Origin: Ensifer sp. Root278
GTDB lineage: Bacteria; Pseudomonadota; Alphaproteobacteria; Rhizobiales; Rhizobiaceae
Assembly: GCF_001429285.1 (NCBI RefSeq)
Contig: NZ_LMJJ01000040.1
Span: 751,365-815,364, forward strand
Length of the DNA: 64,000 bases
Reading direction: 5' to 3'
A model generated the notes under the pieces. The model worked only from the letters and a program-made list of their open reading frames with translations, was not told where the DNA came from and ran no database searches. A program made the position numbers and the translations under genes. Position 1 is the stretch's first letter; every line of letters begins with the position of its first letter. Positions 26,370 through 35,081 of this stretch are shown piece after piece.

Positions 26370-26847
26370 GGGAGGGACTCGGGGAGAGGGAGACGTATGG
26401 AGGTTTTGCCGCCTTGTGTCAGAGCCGGCCACGATTTGCAAAGCCTTCTGTTGCGGCGTTGTTGGCCGCCCGGGCGGACGACCTTCGAATCTTTCACGGA
26501 ATCAAAACCTTGTCCTGAGTCGCTGTGTTTCTGGATGGAGGCGCCGGCGATCGAATGGCGGCCGACACAGGCGGCTATAGCGATCCGCCGGGCAACTGTG
26601 CGCCTTCGTCAATCGCGACATGGCGATGGCGCAATCCGGTTTGACCGGTCTCACGCGCTCCGGTAAAAATGACGGATATGCGACGGCGTCCGCTTCGGCG
26701 GACTGAAAGAGCGTCCGGTGCGGCCGACCCAGCCAGGGGGCCATCAGCCGGTGCTGTCCAGATCGGCCGGAACGGTTCGTTCCAGCCGGCGCTTCGTTAA
26801 GGAAAACCGACGAAGGGAGCCGGCCGCCGATGCCATCGGTTAGCGGA
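26370..26847. other. intergenic region between exporter and cobE
   Basis: About 480 bp with no believable gene. It should contain the promoter of the exporter (minus) and of the cobE-cobA-cobB-cobC-cobD block (plus). I saw no B12 box here on either strand, so this second cob block does not appear to have its own riboswitch. Confidence 0.45.
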
Positions 26848-26913
26848 TCAAAGCAATTCCAGCAAAAGTGCGCAGCGGTTTTGCGTCCGGAATCGCGTGA
26901 AAATAACGTTCTG
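26848..26913 (+). repeat. AATTCC/GCGGTTTTCCG intergenic repeat, copy C (before cobE)
   Basis: AAGCAATTCCAGCAAAAGTG, then CGCAGCGGTTTTGCGTCCGG and AATCGCG. Same family as copies A, B, D and E; it ends only 6 bp before the cobE ATG, so it forms the leader of that transcript. Confidence 0.7.
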
Positions 26914-26919
26914 GCACAA

Positions 26920-27354
26920 ATGAAAGAAGAGGCCGGGCTGGTGCTCGGGCTCGGCTGCGAGCGCCGCACGCCGGCCGAAGAGGTGATCGCGCTTGCCGAA
27001 CGCGCTTTGGCTGACGCCGGTGCCAGTGCCGGCGATCTGAGGCTGGTCGCCTCGCTCGACGCCCGCGCCGAGGAACCGGCGATCCTTGCGGCCGCGAAGC
27101 ATTTCTCCGTTCCTGCAGTCTTCTACGACGCGGCCACGCTAGAGGCCGAAGCCTCCCGGCTCGCCAATCCGTCCAAGATCGTCTTTGCCCACACCGGCTG
27201 TCACGGCGTGGCCGAAGGGGCAGCGCTTGTTGGCGCCGGACGCGAAGCGGTGCTGATCGTGCCGAAGATCGTCTCCGCGCATGCGACGGCGGCGCTTGCC
27301 GGGCCGGCGGCATTGCGTGTTGAAGGGTGCCGTCAGGCGGCGGGAGTCGTCTGA
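26920..27354 (+). CDS. cobE: cobalamin biosynthesis protein CobE (CbiG C-terminal domain)
   Basis: 144 residues from the ATG at 26920, which is followed by GLVLGLGCERRTPAEEV, the hallmark N-terminus of the CobE/CbiG_C family. Later SLDARAEEPAIL, FYDAATLEAEASRLANPS and TGCHGVAEGAAL complete the domain. In the aerobic pathway CobE is a stand-alone version of the CbiG C-terminal domain; its exact step is not defined, though it is found with corrin ring enzymes. In-frame codons upstream come from a repeat and are not used. First gene of the cobE-A-B-C-D block. Confidence 0.88.
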   Translation: MKEEAGLVLGLGCERRTPAEEVIALAERALADAGASAGDLRLVASLDARAEEPAILAAAKHFSVPAVFYDAATLEAEASRLANPSKIVFAHTGCHGVAEGAALVGAGREAVLIVPKIVSAHATAALAGPAALRVEGCRQAAGVV

Positions 27355-27481
27355 TGCGCTTCTATGTTGTTGAATTGAATCAATCTTTTGTCCGGGTTTG
27401 CTCTGAAATGGGATCCGGTTCTTCGCAGGTCGAGTTAGGCGCACCGTCAGGTGGAGCCGGTATACAGGTGAGGCAGCACGC

Positions 27482-28324
27482 ATGATCGACGACCTCTTTG
27501 CCGGATTGCCGGCGCTCGAGAAAGGTTCGGTCTGGCTCGTCGGCGCCGGTCCGGGAGACCCGGGCCTTTTGACGCTGCATGCGGCCAATGCGCTGCGCCA
27601 GGCGGATGTGATCGTGCATGATGCGCTGGTCAACGAGGATTGCCTGAAGCTCGCCAGACCGGGCGCCGTGCTTGAGTTTGCGGGAAAACGTGGCGGCAAG
27701 CCGTCGCCGAAGCAGCGCGACATCTCGCTGCGGTTGGTCGAGCTTGCGCGCGCCGGCAACCGGGTGCTGCGGCTGAAGGGGGGCGATCCCTTCGTCTTCG
27801 GCCGCGGCGGCGAGGAGGCGCTGACGCTGGTCGAGCACCAGATCCCGTTCCGCATCGTGCCTGGAATCACCGCCGGCATCGGCGGCCTCGCCTATGCCGG
27901 CATTCCCGTTACCCATCGTGAGGTCAACCACGCCGTCACCTTCCTCACCGGCCACGATTCCTCCGGCCTGGTGCCCGATCGCATCAACTGGCAGGGCATC
28001 GCCAGCGGCTCGCCCGTGATCGTCATGTACATGGCGATGAAACATATCGGCGCGATCACCGCCAACCTCATTGCCGGCGGCCGTTCGCCGGACGAGCCGG
28101 TCGCCTTTGTCTGCAATGCGGCGACGGCGAACCAGACGGTGCTCGAAACGACGCTTTCGCGCGCCGAGGCCGATGTCGAGGCGGCAGGGCTCGAGCCGCC
28201 GGCGATTGTCGTCGTCGGCGAGGTGGTGCGGCTCCGGGCAGCGCTCGACTGGATCGGTGCGCTTGATGGCCGCAAGCTCTCGGCCGACCCCTTCGCCAAC
28301 CGCATTCTCAGGAACCCGGCATGA
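27482..28324 (+). CDS. cobA: uroporphyrinogen-III C-methyltransferase
   Basis: 280 residues. Tetrapyrrole methylase fold: VWLVGAGPGDPGLLTLHA at the N-terminus, VIVHDALV, LRLKGGDPFVFGRGGEE (SAM loop), FRIVPGITAGIGGLAYAGIP and NHAVTFLTGHD. It adds methyl groups at C2 and C7 of uroporphyrinogen III to give precorrin-2, the branch point from heme to corrin. Single-domain SUMT, without the CysG dehydrogenase/ferrochelatase part. Its stop overlaps the cobB ATG by four bases (ATGA). Confidence 0.95.
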   Translation: MIDDLFAGLPALEKGSVWLVGAGPGDPGLLTLHAANALRQADVIVHDALVNEDCLKLARPGAVLEFAGKRGGKPSPKQRDISLRLVELARAGNRVLRLKGGDPFVFGRGGEEALTLVEHQIPFRIVPGITAGIGGLAYAGIPVTHREVNHAVTFLTGHDSSGLVPDRINWQGIASGSPVIVMYMAMKHIGAITANLIAGGRSPDEPVAFVCNAATANQTVLETTLSRAEADVEAAGLEPPAIVVVGEVVRLRAALDWIGALDGRKLSADPFANRILRNPA

Positions 28325-29622
28325 GCGGACTGCTGATCGCCGCACCGTCGTCGGGCTCGGGCAAGACGACGGTGACGCTCGGGCTGATGCGGGCGCTGAA
28401 GAAGCGCGGTGTTGCGATTGCGCCCGGCAAGGCGGGACCTGACTATATCGATCCCGCCTTCCATGCGGCCGCGACCGGCGAGCCCTGTTTCAACTTCGAC
28501 CCCTGGGCAATGCGGCCGGAACTGCTGCTTGCGAACGCTTCGCATGCCACGACCGGTGGCCGCACGCTGATCGTCGAGGCGATGATGGGCCTGCATGACG
28601 GCGCCGCCGACGGCTCCGGTTCGCCCGCCGATCTCGCAGCGACGCTCGATCTCGCCGTCATCCTCGTTGTCGATTGCGCCCGCCTGTCCCATTCGGTCGC
28701 CGCACTCGTTCGCGGTTATGCGGACCATCGCGACGATATTCGGGTGGTTGGCGTCATCCTCAACAAGGTCGGCAGTGACCGGCACGAGATGATGCTGCGC
28801 GATGCGCTGGAGCGGGTGAGCATGCCGGTTTTCGGTGTCTTGCGGCAGGACAGTGCGCTGCAACTGCCGGAGCGCCATCTCGGCCTCGTGCAGGCGGGCG
28901 AGCATGGGGCGCTCGAAGGTTTCATCGGGGCTGCTGCCGAACGCGTGGAGGCGAACTGCGACCTCGATGCCGTCGGCCGCGCTGCGACGATCTTTCCGCA
29001 CGGGTCGGTCACGAGGATCGAGCGGTTCCGGCCGCTCGGGCAACGCATCGCCGTGGCGCGCGATATCGCCTTTGCCTTCTCTTACGAGCATCTGTTGTTC
29101 GACTGGCAGCGGGGCGGCGCCGAAATCTCGTTCTTCTCGCCGCTCGCCGACGAAGCGCCGGATCCTTCGGCCGACGCCGTCTATCTGCCGGGCGGTTATC
29201 CGGAGCTGCATGCGGGGCACTTAAGTGCTGCTTCAACCTTCCGTACCGGCATGCAATCCGCGGCGGAACGCGGCGCCCGGATCTTCGGCGAATGCGGCGG
29301 CTACATGGTGCTCGGCGAAGGGCTTGTCGCCGCTGATGGCGCACGCTACGACATGCTCGGCCTGCTGCCGCTGACGACCAGTTTTGCCGAGCGCAGGCGG
29401 CACCTCGGCTATCGCCGTGTCGTGCCTGTCGACAACGCCTTCTTCGATGGACCCATGACGGCGCACGAATTCCACTATGCGACCATCGTTGCCGAAGGCG
29501 CGGCCGAACGCTTGTTTTCGGTGAGCGACGCTGCGGGCGAAGATCTCGGCCACGCGGGCCTCAGGCGCGGCAATGTCGCCGGCTCCTTCATGCATCTCAT
29601 CGACATCGCAGGCGCGCCATGA
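28321..29622 (+). CDS. cobB: hydrogenobyrinic/cobyrinic acid a,c-diamide synthase
   Basis: 433 residues. P-loop IAAPSSGSGKTTVTLGL at the N-terminus, PGKAGPDYIDPAFHAAATG, LIVEAMMGLHDGAADGSGS for the synthetase domain, then a triad glutaminase domain with Cys in FGECGGYMVLGEGL (about residue 325) and VYLPGGYPELHAGHL. It amidates the a and c carboxylates using glutamine and ATP before cobalt insertion. Overlaps cobA and cobC by four bases each, so the block is translationally coupled. Confidence 0.95.
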   Translation: MSGLLIAAPSSGSGKTTVTLGLMRALKKRGVAIAPGKAGPDYIDPAFHAAATGEPCFNFDPWAMRPELLLANASHATTGGRTLIVEAMMGLHDGAADGSGSPADLAATLDLAVILVVDCARLSHSVAALVRGYADHRDDIRVVGVILNKVGSDRHEMMLRDALERVSMPVFGVLRQDSALQLPERHLGLVQAGEHGALEGFIGAAAERVEANCDLDAVGRAATIFPHGSVTRIERFRPLGQRIAVARDIAFAFSYEHLLFDWQRGGAEISFFSPLADEAPDPSADAVYLPGGYPELHAGHLSAASTFRTGMQSAAERGARIFGECGGYMVLGEGLVAADGARYDMLGLLPLTTSFAERRRHLGYRRVVPVDNAFFDGPMTAHEFHYATIVAEGAAERLFSVSDAAGEDLGHAGLRRGNVAGSFMHLIDIAGAP

Positions 29623-30638
29623 GCGCACCGATCGTTCACGGTGGCGGCATCACCGAAGCCGCAGCCCGCTTTGGCGGCCGCTTCGAAGACTGGCTCGATC
29701 TTTCGACCGGTATCAATCCTTGCCCCGTCGCCGTGCCGGCGGTGCCGGAACGCGCGTGGCACCGGCTGCCGGATCGGCAGACGGTGGATGACGCACGCCT
29801 GGCAGCGGCAGATTATTACCGCACCAATGGCGTGCTGCCGTTTCCGGTGCCGGGCACCCAGTCGGCGATCCAGCTTTTGCCGCGTCTCATAAATGAAAAC
29901 GGGAAGGTGCCGGCGAACAGGCGCGTCGCGATCTTCGGGCCGACCTATGGCGAATATGCCCGTGTGCTGTCGGCAGCCGGCTTTGCCGTCGATCGCGTCG
30001 AAGATGCCGCTGCGCTCAGCGCCGAGCATGCCCTGGTCATCGTGGTAAACCCCAACAACCCGACTGGCCGTGCCTTCGCGTCCGCCGAACTTCTGGCGAT
30101 GGCGGCGAGGCAGAAGGCAAACGGCGGGCTGCTGCTGGTTGACGAAGCCTTCGGCGATCTTGAGCCGGAGTTGAGCGTCGCCGGCCATGTGCGCGATGAA
30201 GGCAACCTCATCGTCTTCCGCTCCTTCGGCAAGTTCTTCGGGCTCGCCGGTCTGCGCCTCGGCTTCGTCGTCGCGACGGAGCCTGTGCTTGCGTCCTTTG
30301 CCGATTGGCTCGGTCCCTGGGCCGTCTCCGGCCCGGCGCTGACCATCTCGAAAGCGTTGATGCAGGGCGACACCAGGGCGATTGCGGCCGGTATCCTCGA
30401 GCGGCGAGCCGGCCTCGATACGGCGCTTGATGGAGCAGGGCTCAAGCGGATCGGTGGAACAGGGCTCTTCGTGCTGGTCGAGCATCCGAGGGCCGCTCTG
30501 TTGCAGCAGCGGCTCTGCGAGGCGCATATCCTCACGCGCAAGTTCGACTATGCGCCGGAGTGGCTGAGGATCGGTCTGGCACCGGATGCGGTGGGTGACC
30601 GGCGACTGGCGGATGCGCTTGCGCGGATGGAGCTCTGA
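29619..30638 (+). CDS. cobC: threonine-phosphate decarboxylase / CobC
   Basis: 339 residues, a fold-type I PLP enzyme. VHGGGITEAAARFGG at the start is typical of CobC/CobD decarboxylases; VVNPNNPTGRAF, LLVDEAFGDLEPE and FRSFGKFFGLAGLRLGF follow, with Lys205 as the PLP lysine. It makes (R)-1-amino-2-propanol O-2-phosphate, the linker between the corrin ring and the nucleotide loop. Partner of CobD, which follows directly. Overlaps cobB by four bases. Confidence 0.94.
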   Translation: MSAPIVHGGGITEAAARFGGRFEDWLDLSTGINPCPVAVPAVPERAWHRLPDRQTVDDARLAAADYYRTNGVLPFPVPGTQSAIQLLPRLINENGKVPANRRVAIFGPTYGEYARVLSAAGFAVDRVEDAAALSAEHALVIVVNPNNPTGRAFASAELLAMAARQKANGGLLLVDEAFGDLEPELSVAGHVRDEGNLIVFRSFGKFFGLAGLRLGFVVATEPVLASFADWLGPWAVSGPALTISKALMQGDTRAIAAGILERRAGLDTALDGAGLKRIGGTGLFVLVEHPRAALLQQRLCEAHILTRKFDYAPEWLRIGLAPDAVGDRRLADALARMEL

Positions 30639-31610
30639 ATGTCGGAGACCATCCTTCTCATCCTCGCGCTGGCGCTGGTGATCGACCGCGTCGTCGGTGA
30701 CCCGGACTGGCTCTGGGCGCGTCTGCCGCATCCGGTCGTCTTCTTCGGCAAGGCGATCGGCTTCCTCGATGACAGGTTGAACCGCGAGAATCTGGAGGAC
30801 GGCGCGGCCAGGTTTCGTGGCGTTGTCACCATCGTGCTGCTGCTTGCCGTCAGCGCCTGGTTCGGCCACCTGCTGCACCGCTTGTTCGCCGCTCTCGGTC
30901 CGGTCGGCTTCCTGCTGGAGGCGGCGCTGGTCGCGGTTTTCCTGGCGCAGAAGAGCCTTGCCGATCATGTGCGCCGCGTTGCCGAGGGCTTGCGGCAAGG
31001 GGGGCTCGAAGGCGGGCGGGCGGCCGTTTCGATGATCGTCGGCCGCGATCCGAAGACGCTCAACGAACCGGCGGTCTGCCGCGCGGCGATCGAAAGCCTC
31101 GCCGAAAACTTCTCCGACGGCGTCGTGGCGCCGGCCTTCTGGTATGCGATCGCCGGTCTGCCCGGTCTGCTCGCCTACAAGATGCTGAACACGGCCGACT
31201 CGATGATCGGCCACAAATCGCCGAAATATCTGCACTTCGGCTGGGCTTCGGCGCGGCTCGACGATCTTGCCAACCTGCCGGCAGCACGGCTCTCGATCCT
31301 GCTGATCGCCGCTGGCGCGCTGATCCACCGTGGCACGCGCGCCGCCAAGGATGCGTTGACGGCAGCCCTTCGTGATCACGGCCTGCACCGCTCGCCGAAT
31401 TCCGGCTGGCCGGAAGCGGCGATGGCAGGGGCGCTCGATCTGCAGCTTGCCGGCCCGCGCATCTATGGCGGCGTCAAGGTCAGCGAGCCGATGATCAATG
31501 GTCCGGGCCGTGCGGTGGCGACGAGCGAAGATATCGATGCCGGCATCGCCGTGTTCTATGGCGCCTGCACGGTAATGACCGTTTTTGTTCTTGCCGTCGC
31601 GATGATTTGA
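30639..31610 (+). CDS. cobD: adenosylcobinamide-phosphate synthase CobD (CbiB family)
   Basis: 323 residues, integral membrane protein with four to six helices. LVIDRVVGDPDWLWARLPHP at the start, MIVGRDPKTLNEPAVCRAA, ESLAENFSDGVVAPAFWYA, KMLNTADSMIGHKSPKY and RSPNSGWPEAAMAGAL are the CbiB blocks. It joins adenosylcobyric acid to the aminopropanol (phosphate) arm supplied by CobC. It begins at the base after the cobC stop and ends the block; no terminator is obvious behind it. Confidence 0.94.
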   Translation: MSETILLILALALVIDRVVGDPDWLWARLPHPVVFFGKAIGFLDDRLNRENLEDGAARFRGVVTIVLLLAVSAWFGHLLHRLFAALGPVGFLLEAALVAVFLAQKSLADHVRRVAEGLRQGGLEGGRAAVSMIVGRDPKTLNEPAVCRAAIESLAENFSDGVVAPAFWYAIAGLPGLLAYKMLNTADSMIGHKSPKYLHFGWASARLDDLANLPAARLSILLIAAGALIHRGTRAAKDALTAALRDHGLHRSPNSGWPEAAMAGALDLQLAGPRIYGGVKVSEPMINGPGRAVATSEDIDAGIAVFYGACTVMTVFVLAVAMI

Positions 31611-31758
31611 TCGTTTCGGCAGCTCCCGTCTTGCGAATCCGAGCTTCGCATTAAGACTTTGCTTTCCATATGTATTAAGATTGCTTCATACTCGGCCGGT
31701 TATTCTCTTCGGACGTTTGGTTCCACCGGTAAGTGTTCGTCATCCCGGAGAGAGAAGC

Positions 31759-32187
31759 ATGCGGAATGCGTTTTTGACTGTGCTCGTTGCCGCATTGATG
31801 CAGTTTTCCGTTCAGCCGGCGAACGCCGCCAATCTCATTGCCAATATCAGCCTGTCGTCGCAGACCATGACCGTCAAACAGAACGGCGTCGTCATGTATC
31901 GCTGGAAGGTGTCTACCGCCCGCAGGGGCTATGTCACGCCGCGCGGCAGCTGGAGGGCCAAATGGCTCTCACGCTACCATCGCTCGAGCAAATACGACGA
32001 CGCGCCGATGCCCTATGCGGTGTTCTTCAATGGCGGTTACGCCATTCATGCCACCTATGACATCAAGCGCCTCGGCCGCCCGGCATCGCATGGCTGCGTG
32101 CGGCTGCATCCGAACAACGCCGCCGAGTTCTTCGCGCTGACGCGCGAGCATGGGTTGAAGAACACGCGCATCGTGATCGCGCGCTGA
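31759..32187 (+). CDS. L,D-transpeptidase (YkuD family)
   Basis: 142 residues from the ATG at 31759, which has GGAGAGAGA upstream. Signal peptide RNAFLTVLVAALMQFSV with cleavage near ANAA. The YkuD domain fills the rest: YVTPRGSWRAKWLSR, HATYDIKRLGRPASHGCVRL with the catalytic His and Cys113, then NNAAEFFALTREH. These enzymes make 3-3 cross-links in peptidoglycan or attach proteins to it in the periplasm. Shorter than typical members (about 160-300) because no LysM or other extra domain is present. Single gene after the cob block. Confidence 0.88.
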   Translation: MRNAFLTVLVAALMQFSVQPANAANLIANISLSSQTMTVKQNGVVMYRWKVSTARRGYVTPRGSWRAKWLSRYHRSSKYDDAPMPYAVFFNGGYAIHATYDIKRLGRPASHGCVRLHPNNAAEFFALTREHGLKNTRIVIAR

Positions 32188-32194
32188 TCGGAGC

Positions 32195-32351
32195 TGCCCC
32201 TCATCCCCCTGCCGGGACCTTCTCCCCGCAGGCGGGGAAAAGGGACCTGTGGCGCTGTTTCCGCTTCATCATCGGCGGCCTCCTTCGGGGGGGCTAACCG
32301 CAGGCGACGTTCCCTCTCTCCGCCTGCGGGGAGAGGGGTAGGGTGAGGGGC
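32195..32351. repeat. rhizobial intergenic mosaic element (RIME1-like), copy 2
   Basis: Starts GCCCCTCATCCCCCTGCC and ends GGGTGAGGGGC; inner CTTCTCCCCGCAGGCGGGG and CCGCCTGCGGGGAGAGG arms form the two usual hairpins. It lies between the convergent L,D-transpeptidase and fnrN genes. Confidence 0.82.
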
Positions 32352-32425
32352 AAATTTCGCTGCTGGGAAATTCGGTGTAACACCGCAAATCTGCGAGCGT
32401 CTTCGCAGCCACCGCTGAGCGCGGC

Positions 32426-33163
32426 TCAGTCGATCCCGCCGACACGCATCAGCCGCTCGAGGCTCGGCACGGTGACGTGGCGGCTGTTTTCGATGCGGAT
32501 GACGTTTTCCTTGCGCAGCTTGGTGATCTGCCGGCTGACGGTTTCGATCGTCAGGCCCAGATAGTCGGCGATGTCGGCGCGCGAAAGCGGCAGGTCGAAT
32601 TCGTTCGCGGTCCCCTGTTCGGGATCGATATGGGTCGCAATGATGTAGAGGAAGCTCGCCACCTTCTCCTGAGCGGTCTTGCGGCCGAGCGTCAGCATCC
32701 AGTCGCGCGCCTCGTCGAGCTCCTTCAGCGCCTGCTCGTGCAGTCGGTGTTCCAGCCCCGGCGCCTCGGAAACGAGCCGCTCGATGACATTGCGCGGGAA
32801 GGCGCAGATGTCGGTGTTGACGGCGGCTTCCGCCGTCAGCGCGCTTTCGCGGGTGAAGGGGCGGCCCATGAAATCGGGCGCGAACTGCAGGCCGACGATC
32901 TGCTGGCGTCCGTCAGCCAGAACCTTGCTGAGCTTGACGACACCGCTGATGATGTTGGCGTAGCTGTCCGTCGTCTCGCCCTGGCCGACGACCTCGCGGC
33001 CCGGCTCGATGCTGCGGCGTGTCGAGTGGCGGGAGAGGTCGAGAAGCTGATCCGGGGTGAGCGTTCCGCAAACGCCGCCATGACGGGCCTCGCAGGCTGC
33101 GCAGACGGTCGGAATGTCCGAGTTATGGATATCCTTGCGGCGATGTTCGTTCACGATCTGCAA
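32426..33163 (-). CDS. fnrN: FnrN-type oxygen-sensing transcriptional regulator (CRP/FNR family)
   Basis: 245 residues from a TTG at 33163 (a GTG at 33154 is possible). Four cysteines fit a [4Fe-4S] sensor: Cys21, Cys24, Cys32 (C-x2-C-x7-C, as in rhizobial FnrN) and Cys120. A cyclic-nucleotide-like beta barrel (about 40-130), a long dimerisation helix and an HTH (LSRADIADYLGLTIETVSRQ) with Glu207, Ser210 and Arg211, the residues FNR uses to read TTGAT..ATCAA. Under low oxygen it should activate hemN (divergent, with a perfect box) and the cco operons 11-17 kb away. Autoregulation is possible, though no second perfect box is seen on its own side. Confidence 0.9.
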   Translation of the reverse strand: MQIVNEHRRKDIHNSDIPTVCAACEARHGGVCGTLTPDQLLDLSRHSTRRSIEPGREVVGQGETTDSYANIISGVVKLSKVLADGRQQIVGLQFAPDFMGRPFTRESALTAEAAVNTDICAFPRNVIERLVSEAPGLEHRLHEQALKELDEARDWMLTLGRKTAQEKVASFLYIIATHIDPEQGTANEFDLPLSRADIADYLGLTIETVSRQITKLRKENVIRIENSRHVTVPSLERLMRVGGID

Positions 33164-33190
33164 TTCTTTCTACCTGCATGTCGTTGCTCT

Positions 33191-33279
33191 TACAGCGCCG
33201 CGCGTCTCGTCTGACGCACAAAGGTCGCTGTAGCACTTTGAAGTGCTGCATGTTTATCCTTCAAAGGAAACATGCAGCA
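33191..33279 (-). repeat. palindromic repeat (RPE-like), copy 3, with extended flank
   Basis: Core TACAGCGCCGCGCGTC..GACGCACAAAGGTCGCTGTA at 33191-33232, then a conserved flank TAGCACTTTGAAGTGCTGCA and a perfect 12-bp inverted pair (TGCTGCATGTTT at 33244-33255, AAACATGCAGCA at 33268-33279). The copy at 50249-50313 has the same flank in the other orientation, showing the flank belongs to the element. Confidence 0.78.
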
Positions 33280-33400
33280 GGATGACCAAAGAGGATGCAG
33301 GTCGTTAAATCAAGAGTTGACAGGTGCTAATTTCGAAAGCGCGAAACAATGTCTCATGTTGAATTGCGCATTGTCAATTTTAACGTGTTAATTCGACAAC

Positions 33401-33414
33401 TTGATCAAAATCAA
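33401..33414 (+). promoter_or_regulatory. FNR box (anaerobox) upstream of hemN
   Basis: TTGATCAAAATCAA matches the FNR/FixK consensus TTGAT-N4-ATCAA perfectly. It lies 53 bp before the hemN ATG, in the divergent fnrN-hemN region. Confidence 0.9.
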
Positions 33415-33466
33415 AGGCACGTTTGCCCATTCGTCCTATGCCATCGTCATGACAGCGGAGAGACCG

Positions 33467-34816
33467 ATGGAAGACGCGCTCATCCTCAAATATTCAGGCC
33501 CTGTGCCGCGCTACACCAGCTACCCGACGGCCCCGCATTTTTCCGAGACGGTGGGCACAGCGGATTATGAAAGCTGGCTCGATGCGATCGGCGCGGGGGA
33601 GGCGATTTCGCTCTATGCCCATGTGCCCTATTGCGACCGGCTCTGTTGGTTCTGCGCTTGCCACACCAAGCAGACACTGCGCTATGAGCCCGTGGCGACC
33701 TATCTCAGAGGCCTGCACCGCGAGGTTGCAGAAGTCGGCGGACGGGTGAGCCGCGAGGCCAAGGTGACGGCGCTGCATTTCGGCGGCGGCTCGCCGACGC
33801 TCGTCCGGCCGGATGACATGATCGCGCTCAAGCGCACCTTCACCGATCACTTCACCTTCACGCCCGATTGCGAGATCAGTGTCGAGATGGATCCGAACGA
33901 CCTCGATGAGGCGCGCCATGATGCGCTGGCCGTGATCGGCATGACACGGGCGAGCTTTGGCATCCAGGATTTCGATCCTGAGGTGCAGAAGGCGATCAAT
34001 CGCATCCAGACCTTTGAGCAGACGCGCGGTGCGATCGAGGCATCCCGGGCGAGGGGCGTCCACTCGGTCAATTGCGACGTTCTCTACGGTTTGCCCTATC
34101 AGAGCCTCCAGTCGCTGGAGCGCACGATAGAGGCGGTGCTGACGCTTGTTCCGGATCGCGTTGCGCTCTTCGGCTATGCGCATGTGCCGTGGATGAAGAC
34201 GCATCAGAAGATGATCCCGGACGAGAGCCTTCCCGGCATTGTCGAGCGCTTTGGCCAGATGACCCGCGCCGGCGAGATGCTGGTTGCGGCGGGCTACGAA
34301 GCCATCGGCATCGATCATTTCGCAAAGCCCGGAGACAGCTTGGCGCGTGCCAGCCGGGAAGGGCGTCTCCGTCGCAATTTCCAGGGCTATACGGACGATG
34401 CCGCGGAAACGCTTGTTGGCCTCGGCGCCTCGGCGATCGGCCAGTTTCGTCAAGGTTATGTCCAGAACATGCCGGCAACCGGTGAATATCTGCGTCATGT
34501 GGAAGGGACGGGGCTGGCCGCGGTTCGCGGCTACCGCTTCACGCCGGACGACCGGCTGAGGGCAAAAGTGATCGCCGACATCATGTGCCGTTTCGCCTTC
34601 TCCTTTGACGAGGTCGAGCAGGCATTTCCGGGTCTGGCCGGCGCGGTGATCGAGGAATCGCGGCTGTTTCGGGCGCGCGATGCCGACGGGTTGACGACGA
34701 TCGAGAACGGCATCTTCCGCCTGACCGAGCGCGGCCGACCCTTTGCCCGCTCGGTGGCGGCTACCTTTGATGCCTATCTCGGTAACGGCCGTGGCCGGCA
34801 TTCGGTGGCGGTCTGA
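33467..34816 (+). CDS. hemN: oxygen-independent coproporphyrinogen III oxidase (radical SAM)
   Basis: 449 residues from the ATG at 33467, which has GGAGAG 7 bp upstream; an ATG at 33449 is less well placed. Radical SAM domain with the cluster motif HVPYCDRLCWFCACH (C-x3-C-x2-C), LHFGGGSPTLV, SVEMDPNDLDE, RASFGIQDFDPEVQ and NCDVLYGLPYQ. The C-terminal HemN domain starts around residue 340. It oxidatively decarboxylates coproporphyrinogen III to protoporphyrinogen IX without O2, so heme can be made for the cbb3 oxidase at low oxygen. A perfect FNR box lies upstream. Confidence 0.95.
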   Translation: MEDALILKYSGPVPRYTSYPTAPHFSETVGTADYESWLDAIGAGEAISLYAHVPYCDRLCWFCACHTKQTLRYEPVATYLRGLHREVAEVGGRVSREAKVTALHFGGGSPTLVRPDDMIALKRTFTDHFTFTPDCEISVEMDPNDLDEARHDALAVIGMTRASFGIQDFDPEVQKAINRIQTFEQTRGAIEASRARGVHSVNCDVLYGLPYQSLQSLERTIEAVLTLVPDRVALFGYAHVPWMKTHQKMIPDESLPGIVERFGQMTRAGEMLVAAGYEAIGIDHFAKPGDSLARASREGRLRRNFQGYTDDAAETLVGLGASAIGQFRQGYVQNMPATGEYLRHVEGTGLAAVRGYRFTPDDRLRAKVIADIMCRFAFSFDEVEQAFPGLAGAVIEESRLFRARDADGLTTIENGIFRLTERGRPFARSVAATFDAYLGNGRGRHSVAV

Positions 34817-34845
34817 CCGATGCGCTTATCCGTACTGTGGGCATC

Positions 34846-34978
34846 AGAGCGCCTTGTGCGCGCCCAGGGGCGCGCGGCGCCGCGCATAACCGCGAAAACC
34901 AGGTCTGGTTTCGCCAAGGCTTATGCGCTTCTTGGTAGGCAGAGCGCCTTTGCGCGCCCATGGGCGCGCGGCGCTCTG
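34846..34978. repeat. two tandem palindromic repeats (RPE-like), copies 4 and 5
   Basis: First copy 34846-34885 (AGAGCGCCTTGTGCGCGCCC, then GGGGCGCGCGGCGCC); second 34940-34978 (CAGAGCGCCTTTGCGCGCCC..GGGCGCGCGGCGCTCTG, a nearly perfect hairpin). Same orientation, 55 bp apart, filling the gap between hemN and acpXL. Confidence 0.75.
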
Positions 34979-35081
34979 GCAACACCGGTTTCCAATTTGC
35001 AAACCGTTGCCATCTAGGCCATTGGCTTTTGCAGCGCATTTACCTATAGGATCGCCGAGACTCGACATAGAATAAAGAGGT

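Noticed and set aside
26370-26919. Second B12 riboswitch before cobE
   Set aside because: No AGCCAGGAGACCTGCC-like box on either strand; the leader holds a dispersed repeat instead.
29475-31388. 637-codon open frame opposite cobC/cobD
   Set aside because: Antisense shadow; the sense frames carry complete CobC and CobD motifs with four-base overlaps.
33232-33290. Second FNR site for fnrN autoregulation
   Set aside because: The 12-bp inverted pair TGCTGCATGTTT/AAACATGCAGCA is part of a dispersed repeat, and AATCAAGAGTTGACA nearby has too many mismatches to TTGAT-N4-ATCAA.
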